Shown here piece by piece: positions 9,297-14,004 of a DNA stretch of 14,004 nucleotides. Source of the DNA: Pseudomonadota bacterium (lineage in GTDB: Bacteria; Pseudomonadota; Gammaproteobacteria; Acidiferrobacterales; Acidiferrobacteraceae); the NCBI GenBank assembly GCA_021797365.1, contig JAJZZU010000027.1, positions 1 through 14,004 of the forward strand. Reading direction: 5' to 3'. Under the pieces are notes generated by a model. That model did not search any database and was not told the DNA's origin. It saw only the letters and a list, made by a program, of their open reading frames with translations. The position numbers and the translations under genes were made by a program. The stretch's first letter is position 1. Each line of letters begins with the position of its first letter.

Positions 9297-9531
9297 CGCA
9301 TTGACATAAACTCCGGAGCCGGCCGGTCTGCCCCAGGATAGCGACCGCGATCAGGGCGCCCCCGAACGACGAGCGCACCCCGGCGCGGATGCGTGCCAGG
9401 CATTCCTCCTTGCAGCCCCGGTACTCGGGGGTGCCGGTCACGGCCGCCGTGCGCGGGCGATCCCGGTCAACCGGGATGTCGGTGATAACGCGCCCGGGCG
9501 TCGCGCCCATGACCAGGATGCGATCACCCAC
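9268..9531 (-). pseudogene. C-terminal remnant of a NitT/TauT-type ABC transporter ATPase
   Basis: From about 9531 to 9382 the minus-strand frame reads VGDRILVMGATPGRVITDIP, continues with a proline/arginine stretch, and then TPEYRGCKEECLARIR. This is the recognisable end of nitrate/sulfonate/taurine-type ABC ATPases (the 'DR-vVM-PGRi--ei-vdl-RPR----peyr' region after the switch His). Walker A, Q-loop, signature and Walker B are all absent. It is joined directly, in frame, to a fragment of an AprA/FrdA-like flavoprotein, so a deletion has removed about four fifths of the ATPase gene and whatever lay between. After residue Arg-Ala the frame continues to TAG 9268 with sequence I do not recognise. 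No function is expected. Confidence 0.7.
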
Positions 9532-9946
9532 CTTTTTCATATTTTGGCCCTCGGGCATCGGCAGGACAGAGGCGCCCGGGTGGTGGCCCTTCTTCATAGC
9601 ACACTCGCCGTTGGCGTCCTTTTCGAACTTGCCCCCCAGCGATCCGGCTTCCGCACCATGGAAAAGCTGGCCTAGGCATAGGCCAGAATGGTCTTCTGGT
9701 TCACTATGCCGTCATGGGTGATCGTGATCCCCTTGACATACCGTTCCGGGTTGCGTGGCCGGGCAGAACGGCCTTGCGGAGTCGGTTCATGCCCATGACG
9801 ATCGCGCCGCGGCGCTCGACGCCGACCTTCCCAAGCAACAGCACGCGCAGCTGGGGGTTGGCCTCCTTAGCCTTGACGGCGGCCACAGGTCCTACCGTCC
9901 CACCCCCCATGACCAGTACGCTGATCGTGAACTTGGATACGTTCAT
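9532..9946 (-). pseudogene. Broken AprA/FrdA-like FAD flavoprotein gene (two frameshifts, one stop, 3' deletion)
   Basis: ATG 9946 overlaps the TGA of the upstream regulator (ATGA). The first 66 residues carry an FAD dinucleotide fold (SVLVMGGGTVGPVAAVKAKE) and the family stretch RGAIVMGMNRLRKAVLPGHAT, which I know in intact relatives as RSGAISMGMDGLNNAV-PGHAT. After 9749 one base is missing: the family sequence resumes in the next frame as PERYVKGITITHDGIVNQKT, followed by ILAYA, and then meets TAG at 9674-9672 where a Lys or Glu codon is expected. A second shift lies in a run of six Cs on the plus strand (9632-9637); the frame then reads KFEKDANGECAMKKGHH, followed by PGASVLPMPEGQNMKK, before breaking off at about 9531 into an ABC ATPase tail. 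The Glu expected to bind FAD ribose (LLEK) is Gly. Intact proteins are about 500 residues or more. Non-functional as written. Confidence 0.75.
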
Positions 9947-10713
9947 GACGCGCCTCTGCCATGGGTGCCGGTCCGTTCGATACGCAGCCGATAACGCCAC
10001 TGATCTCCCCGGCAATAGAGGTGCTCATAGTCGAGCGGCCGGCCGTCACGCGCGAAGGTGAGGCGATCCATGCGCAGGATCGGGGACCCCGGGGGAATCT
10101 CCAGGGCGTGGGCGGCATCGACATCGGCCGCGGCAGCGCCGATGTCGAGCTCGGCGTGCCCCAGGGGGCATTGCAGGTCGCTTTCGAGGATGGCGAAGAT
10201 ATCGCGCGTCTCGAGATCATGGGCGAGCAGGGCCTGGGCGGTGGCCTCACGAAAATACGAGACATCGAGCGACACCGGGGCGCCGTTCACGTAACGCACC
10301 CGGCGGATCTCACCCACGCGCCCGGGCGGGGCGATCTGGAGGCGCGCGCGCAAGGTGTCGTCGGGGGCAAAAAAGCGTGACCCAAGGAGGCGTGACGAGG
10401 TGATATGACCCGACTCCTGCATGGCCTCGCCTAGGCCCTGAAGCACGGTGAGCGACTGCGAGACCTGGGGGCGCGACACATAGCTGCCCTTGCCCTGGAC
10501 CTTGAACACCAAGCCCTCCTGACAGAGCTGGCTTACTGCCTGACGGGCCGTTACGCGGCTGACCGAAAAGCGCTTCATGAGTTCGCTTTCCGAGGGCATC
10601 CGGTCAAAGAGGGCGTACGAACCGTCGAGGATGCGGGCGCGCAGCGCCTCCTTGATCTGGGTGTAGAGCGGCGCCGGCAGGGACGATGAGGGGAGGGACG
10701 CGGTATCGTGCAT
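9943..10713 (-). CDS. GntR/HutC-family transcriptional regulator with UTRA ligand domain
   Basis: DNA-binding repressor or activator, cytosolic, 256 residues. Residues 14-82 form the winged helix-turn-helix (LYTQIKEALRARILDGSY; PSESELMKRFSVSRVTARQA; then GKGSYVSRP). Residues about 95-245 form a UTRA effector domain (RVGEIRRVRYVNGAPVSLDV; a later segment PILRMDRLTF and LDYEHLYCRGDQWRYRLRIE). The start ATG 10713 is preceded by a weak AGGG and fits the family length. The gene is intact, but its translationally coupled downstream gene is a flavoprotein pseudogene, so it probably controlled a lost flavoprotein/ABC operon and now may regulate only itself or other loci. The effector is unknown; an organosulfur or similar nutrient is a guess from the transporter type. 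Confidence 0.92.
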   Translation of the reverse strand: MHDTASLPSSSLPAPLYTQIKEALRARILDGSYALFDRMPSESELMKRFSVSRVTARQAVSQLCQEGLVFKVQGKGSYVSRPQVSQSLTVLQGLGEAMQESGHITSSRLLGSRFFAPDDTLRARLQIAPPGRVGEIRRVRYVNGAPVSLDVSYFREATAQALLAHDLETRDIFAILESDLQCPLGHAELDIGAAAADVDAAHALEIPPGSPILRMDRLTFARDGRPLDYEHLYCRGDQWRYRLRIERTGTHGRGAS

Positions 10714-10884
10714 GATGTGAGCCCTAAGAACCTGTTAAGACAGGCAAGAGCAAGCTCCGTGCCACGCCCTTTATCCTGGGAAAATAGGCGTTTGGCAGAC
10801 ACCGCCCCCGGATGCGCGCCTGATTCCGGTGCACGGCGGCGCGTTTGTGCCTCATACATGGTCGCGCCCAGTTTGCCAAGCCCA
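10714..10884. other. Intergenic region upstream of the GntR regulator
   Basis: 171 nt between the phosphatase-like gene and the regulator. Apart from the palindrome at 10731-10744 and a GATAAA that could serve as a weak -10 on the minus strand near 10770, I see no gene, repeat or RNA structure. Confidence 0.5.
10731..10744. promoter_or_regulatory. Candidate operator for the GntR/HutC regulator
   Basis: CCTGTTAAGACAGG is an inverted repeat (CCTGT/ACAGG with 4 nt between) 17 nt before the regulator ATG. HutC-type sites are short GT-N4-AC palindromes, and this contains GTTAAGAC. Its location suits autorepression. Untested inference. Confidence 0.4.
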
Positions 10885-11232
10885 TTATTTCAAGCGCGGC
10901 GCAGGCCCTCCCGGTGCCTCGGAACCGTCGAGCCGTGCCAGGAGGCGCATACCTCCCACCAATCCGTCCACGCGGGAGGCGATATCGGCTTCCGGGGATG
11001 ACGCGGATAACGGCCAGTGCGCATGCCGGCAGCCGCGGGGAAGCGGCGGGCACGCCTTTAATGCCGCCGGATCCAGTGTCACCAGGAGGTCGCACGCCGA
11101 AGGGACCGCGCCGGCCGGGCAAGAACAGGCCTCCACCCAATCGCCGGCCCGCGCCAAGGCGATGTGCGATGCGCGTTCGGCAAGCCCCGGCGCGGATGAC
11201 GCAAAGGCGAGGCGCGCGCGACGCTTATACAT
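10885..11232 (-). CDS. Small protein resembling low-molecular-weight phosphatase/ArsC, catalytic residues missing
   Basis: Encodes 115 residues, starting at ATG 11232, 27 nt after the DUF481 stop; no convincing ribosome site. The middle reads DLLVTLDPAALKACPPLPRG and then HAHWPL (residues 48-75), which matches the 'D-vvTl----a--cP-lP---r-HWpl' pattern of thioredoxin-type ArsC and low-molecular-weight tyrosine phosphatases. The first strand (RARLAFASS) sits where these enzymes carry CX5R, but no such loop exists (ASSAPGLAERA), and the catalytic Asp expected after HWP is also absent (LSASSPEAD). Either it is a catalytically dead, possibly ligand-binding relative or a decaying gene; the open frame and third-position G/C bias favour a maintained protein. 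Four of its five cysteines (36, 38, 47, 61, 68) do not fit the normal redox positions. Assignment is from remembered family pattern and is tentative. Confidence 0.5.
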   Translation of the reverse strand: MYKRRARLAFASSAPGLAERASHIALARAGDWVEACSCPAGAVPSACDLLVTLDPAALKACPPLPRGCRHAHWPLSASSPEADIASRVDGLVGGMRLLARLDGSEAPGGPAPRLK

Positions 11233-11259
11233 GGCGGCCGATGGGCGGCATGCGCAAGC

Positions 11260-12072
11260 TCAAGGAAAGTTATAAATGAGGTTCAGGGTCGTGAACGTCG
11301 AGGTGGGCTTGAAGCCCGCCGGTGCGCTCGTATAGTGATCGACGATCTCCGAAAGCTTCAATGCGAGCCTTCCGCTGATCGGCGCGGTAAGCCCGGTGCT
11401 CGAGGTAAGCAGCGTGCCGGTGCTCGCGCCCAGGACCGCCACGCGTTGGCTGAATAGGCTTTTTTTGCTGAGTTGCCAATGATAGTCGGCTGCCAACCTC
11501 AGCACCGGGACATCGTTGCGCGCCCCCGTGAAGTAGGTGTTCTGGCGAAGGCCGGCGCCCGCGTCGATCTTGAAACGCATGGGACCATGACGCAAGAACT
11601 GGTGGCCGGCGCCCACCGACTCGACTTCATAGTGACGGTATCCGTCGAACGGATTGCGGACATAACCCAAGGTCACGAGGAGGAAGTTTTCCTTCTCGCC
11701 GCTGAAATAATGCGACGCCTTAAGGTCGAGTGCGAGCCGATTGGCGTTCACGATGCCAAGGCTTGCCGCGTAATCGTAGCTCAGCCGTCCCGCATAGCGC
11801 CACAGGCCGCGCTCGTAGCGCACATGATCATTGGTGTTCAGGGTCCGTGTATTGCTGGTCCCGGTGGTGGCCGCATAGCCGAGCCCGACCTGGGCGCTCA
11901 AGGCATGCTTCGGGACGGGGGCGGCGGCACGGGCATGGCCCGGCGCACAGAGGGCGCACGCCAGCACCATAAAGGCCCGCCGGGGGCTGATCCGGGATAC
12001 CGGGGATAGACCGGTGCCATACCGAGACCGATGGGCGCCTGGGAGGGCGGCGCGCGGCCAGGCCAAGCGCAC
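11260..12072 (-). CDS. YdiY-like (DUF481) outer-membrane beta-barrel protein
   Basis: Predicted outer-membrane barrel of unknown function. The C-terminal 220 residues show the DUF481 pattern: VGLGYAATTGTSNTRTLNTN near the N-terminus of the mature part, then repeated amphipathic strands (YAGRLSYDYAAS; NRLALDLKASHYFSG; FLLVTLGYVRNPFDGYRHYE; VGAGHQFLR), and the end FTTLNLIYNFP. A signal-peptide-like core FMVLACALCAPGHARAAA lies at residues 34-51. The start is uncertain: GTG 12072, 6 nt after the upstream stop codon, gives a long basic N-terminus; ATG at residue 35 would remove the positive charges; neither has a clear ribosome site. It lies between an MscS-like gene and a phosphatase-like gene, all in one direction with short gaps, suggesting one transcript beginning at or before phoR. 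Confidence 0.8.
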   Translation of the reverse strand: MRLAWPRAALPGAHRSRYGTGLSPVSRISPRRAFMVLACALCAPGHARAAAPVPKHALSAQVGLGYAATTGTSNTRTLNTNDHVRYERGLWRYAGRLSYDYAASLGIVNANRLALDLKASHYFSGEKENFLLVTLGYVRNPFDGYRHYEVESVGAGHQFLRHGPMRFKIDAGAGLRQNTYFTGARNDVPVLRLAADYHWQLSKKSLFSQRVAVLGASTGTLLTSSTGLTAPISGRLALKLSEIVDHYTSAPAGFKPTSTFTTLNLIYNFP

Positions 12073-12078
12073 GGCTGC

Positions 12079-12702
12079 CTAATCCCGCACCACAGGGCCG
12101 GGTGCGCGCGGCCCATCCTCGTCTTCGCCGCCCACCACGCCCGCGCGCAGCTGGGCGGACAGCAATACCGTGGATTTGACCGGTAGGGGCAGACGACGGA
12201 CGTATTTCTGGAAAAACAGGTTGTTGGGGATGAGGACCGTGCTGCCATGAGGCTCCTCGACCTCGGTGTACATGAGATTGCTGTCAAGGACTTTGCCCTT
12301 GATGCCATCCGGCAGGACCTCTATATGCTGACCGAGCTGATACGGCCGCCAGATCAACATGAAGAACGTGGCAGTGATGTTGCTAAGGATCGTCCAGACC
12401 GCGACCATGCCGACCCCCAGGACCGCCAGGAATCCCGTAAAGGTATCGAGCACGCCGCTTACCGGGAAACCGGCGATGCGCAAGGCCACGAGCACGAGCA
12501 GGACGTAGAGCAGGACCGTAACGTAGCGCCCGATGGCGTGCAAGGTTCCTGCCGAGAACAGGCTGTTGCGCTGCAGGAGCACGAGCGCCTGGTAGAGGCC
12601 ACGCTTTAGGTAGCGCAAGACGAAAAGTCCGCCGACCAACACCAGGAACGGTTTCCAGAGGTTGACGAGGACGCGGTGAGACGACGGCACGCTTAGCAGC
12701 AT
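12079..12702 (-). CDS. Short MscS-family mechanosensitive channel
   Basis: Inner-membrane channel protein that opens under membrane tension. From ATG 12702 the product has 207 residues, clearly shorter than E. coli MscS (286). Hydrophobic helices at about 13-30 and 58-78 are followed by the pore-type helix (FTGFLAVLGVGMVAVWTILS; NITATFFMLI, 88-117) and the start of the cytosolic beta domain (RPYQLGQHIEV; a VLIPNNLFFQKYV segment at 156-168). The C-terminal alpha/beta cage domain is missing and replaced by a short acidic tail (GGEDEDGPRAPGP). The pore-to-beta transition is characteristic, so family membership is secure. The ATG lies 7 nt after the phoR stop, with no ribosome site but with TATAAT over the phoR stop codon. 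Open frame further upstream (to 12867) only reflects overlap with phoR. Confidence 0.88.
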   Translation of the reverse strand: MLLSVPSSHRVLVNLWKPFLVLVGGLFVLRYLKRGLYQALVLLQRNSLFSAGTLHAIGRYVTVLLYVLLVLVALRIAGFPVSGVLDTFTGFLAVLGVGMVAVWTILSNITATFFMLIWRPYQLGQHIEVLPDGIKGKVLDSNLMYTEVEEPHGSTVLIPNNLFFQKYVRRLPLPVKSTVLLSAQLRAGVVGGEDEDGPRAPGPVVRD

Positions 12703-12709
12703 CACGCCA

Positions 12710-12715
12710 TTATAC
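12710..12715 (-). promoter_or_regulatory. Perfect -10 hexamer overlapping the phoR stop codon
   Basis: On the minus strand TATAAT spans 12715-12710 and contains the TAA stop of phoR. It is 7 nt from the MscS ATG, so a start at the usual distance would give a leaderless mRNA. No -35 is recognisable upstream, so this could be chance. Confidence 0.25.
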
Positions 12716-14004
12716 CGTGGGCGGCGGGGCCCGCGAGGGGTCGGGAGGGAACTTAAGTCGGCTTGACGGAAACACGCAGGTAAACGTGCTGCCCCGCCCG
12801 AGAACGCTCTCGACTGCCAGCCGCGCGTCGTGACGCAACAGGACCTTGGCAACGATCGCCAGACCAAGGCCCGTACCCCCCGAGGCCCGCGAGCGATCGC
12901 TGTCGACGCGATAGAAGCGTTGCGTGAGAAACGGGATGTGGCGCTCGGCGATACCCTCGCCGCTGTCGATCACCACAAACCGTCCTTCGCTGGCGTCCGC
13001 CCGCCACACGAGGCGTATCGATCCGCCGGCCGGGGTATGGCGAACTGCGTTTTGCACGAGGTTCGTAAAGGCGCTGCGCAATTCGTCGACATTTCCCACA
13101 AGATCCGCACCGCAATTCTCGACCTCTATGCGCTGGCCGCGATCCGCGCCGAGCACCGTGGCAATGTCGGCAAGGCCCTTGAGGAGCGCGCCCATGTCGA
13201 CGACCTCGTCGTGGGCACGCGCAGGCGTGGTCTCGAGCCGTGAAAGCGCCAGCAGATCGTCGACGAGACGGCGCATACGTTCGACCTGTTCGCGCATGAG
13301 CGCGATGCCCGAGCGCACCTCGCCGTCCTGGCCCTCGAAGAGGTCCGCGAAGGTCTCGAGAAAACCGTGCAGGACCGTAAGCGGCGTGCGCAGTTCGTGC
13401 GAGACATCGGCCACGAAGTGTTGGCGCATGTCCTCGAGCCGCTTGACGTGGGTGATGTCCCGGGCCATGACGAGCCTCTCATTGGCCCCGAACGGGATGA
13501 TCTGGAGGGTCACCGCCATCGGCTCCACCGGTCCTTTCAGGATCAACGGCTCGCGGTAGTCTCCGGCTGCCAGGTAGGCGCCAAACGCCGGGTCGCGGAT
13601 CAAATGGACGATGCGCGCGCCCGTATCGCGCTCGATGCGCAGGCCGAGCAGGCGCTCGGCCGGGGGGTTTGCCCATTCTATGACGTCATGCCGGGCGAGG
13701 ACGACCATGGCATCGGGCATCACGCTCGCGGCCGCCTGCAGGCGATCGAAAAGGCCCGTGAGGCGCTCTTTGTGCCGCTCGCTGTCGCGATCCTGCCTGT
13801 GAATCTCGCGTATGACCTCATCCCACAAACCGCCCAGTTCGGGGATGGGGGCCTGTCTCCCGCGCACGAGCCAGCGGTGCAGCCGGGCGAGCTTGCGCAA
13901 CGACAGGGCGGCCACGAGACCGAGACCGGCGGCCACACCGGCCAACGGGAAACCCGCCATGGCGGCAAGCGCAGCGACGCCCCCCGTAATGGCCAGGGCC
14001 ATCC
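12710..14004 (-). CDS. phoR: Phosphate regulon sensor histidine kinase PhoR (5' end probably outside window)
   Basis: Inner-membrane kinase that phosphorylates PhoB when phosphate is scarce and is held off through PstSCAB-PhoU. At least 430 codons are present. Counting from the ATG at 14002: hydrophobic helices in about 1-34, a charged linker, a PAS domain about 95-185 (PDAMVVLARHDVIEWANPPA), a HisKA box FVADVSHELRTPLTVLHGF with His202, N-box NLVQNAVRHTPAGG near 320, G1 box VIDSGEGIAERHIPF, the segment QRFYRVD, and G2 GGTGLGLAI near 385. The only ATG lies 2 nt from the window edge and family members begin with a basic stretch before the first helix, so some N-terminal residues are probably outside. 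Order and spacing match PhoR; phoB is expected just upstream. Confidence 0.95.
   Translation of the reverse strand, partial: MALAITGGVAALAAMAGFPLAGVAAGLGLVAALSLRKLARLHRWLVRGRQAPIPELGGLWDEVIREIHRQDRDSERHKERLTGLFDRLQAAASVMPDAMVVLARHDVIEWANPPAERLLGLRIERDTGARIVHLIRDPAFGAYLAAGDYREPLILKGPVEPMAVTLQIIPFGANERLVMARDITHVKRLEDMRQHFVADVSHELRTPLTVLHGFLETFADLFEGQDGEVRSGIALMREQVERMRRLVDDLLALSRLETTPARAHDEVVDMGALLKGLADIATVLGADRGQRIEVENCGADLVGNVDELRSAFTNLVQNAVRHTPAGGSIRLVWRADASEGRFVVIDSGEGIAERHIPFLTQRFYRVDSDRSRASGGTGLGLAIVAKVLLRHDARLAVESVLGRGSTFTCVFPSSRLKFPPDPSRAPPPTV

Noticed and set aside
9273..9306. Two TGTCA elements upstream of the porin, considered as a Pho box
   Set aside because: The two TGTCA copies are 29 nt apart rather than in the 11-nt repeat of a PhoB site, and the intervening 7-mers do not match.
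9668..9685. Inverted repeat TGGCCTA/TAGGCCA considered as an attachment or recombination site
   Set aside because: It is explained by the decayed coding sequence around the premature TAG, and no integrase, target duplication or second copy is visible.
10829..11279. Two overlapping plus-strand frames of about 145 codons
   Set aside because: Composition is Arg/Ala/Pro-rich and featureless, while the minus strand in the same place shows a phosphatase-like pattern.

Overview
The window is a high-GC stretch from a Gram-negative proteobacterium, most likely a gammaproteobacterium. A signal-peptide porin ending in Phe, a YdiY/DUF481 outer-membrane protein, a Pst/PhoU/PhoR phosphate system and a metal-type HemB all fit this. 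A PPi-dependent phosphofructokinase encoded with a proton-pumping pyrophosphatase is typical of autotrophic or methylotrophic proteobacteria. An acidophilic or sulfur/iron-oxidising lineage (Acidiferrobacter-like) is my guess; it is inference only.

Layout. Positions 1-3801 (minus strand) hold a pyrophosphate-energy operon read right to left: an unknown 118-residue protein, PPi-phosphofructokinase (pfp), an unknown 71-residue protein 2 nt after pfp, and the membrane H+-pyrophosphatase hppA, whose 3' end leaves the window. Positions 3802-4036 are a divergent intergenic region. On the plus strand follow adk (4037-5101), carrying a long lysine/alanine/proline-rich histone-H1-like tail and followed by a strong hairpin, and hemB (5193-6215). 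hemB ends tail to tail with phoU, the two stop codons sharing CTAG.

From 6212 to the end everything is on the minus strand. In transcription order from the right edge: phoR (5' end outside the window), a short MscS-like channel, a DUF481 outer-membrane protein, a small protein resembling low-molecular-weight phosphatase/ArsC but lacking its catalytic residues, a GntR/HutC regulator, the wreck of a flavoprotein/ABC-transporter operon, an OprD-like porin with a hairpin in its leader, pstB and phoU. pstS, pstC and pstA are absent from the usual place before pstB.

The common thread is phosphate and pyrophosphate: sensing (PhoR, PhoU), uptake (porin, PstB), adenylate balance (Adk) and PPi use (Pfp, HppA). 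The most interesting items are the Adk tail, the two unknown proteins of the PPi operon, the catalytically stripped phosphatase-like protein in the phoR cluster, and the broken flavoprotein-ABC fusion translationally coupled to an intact regulator.
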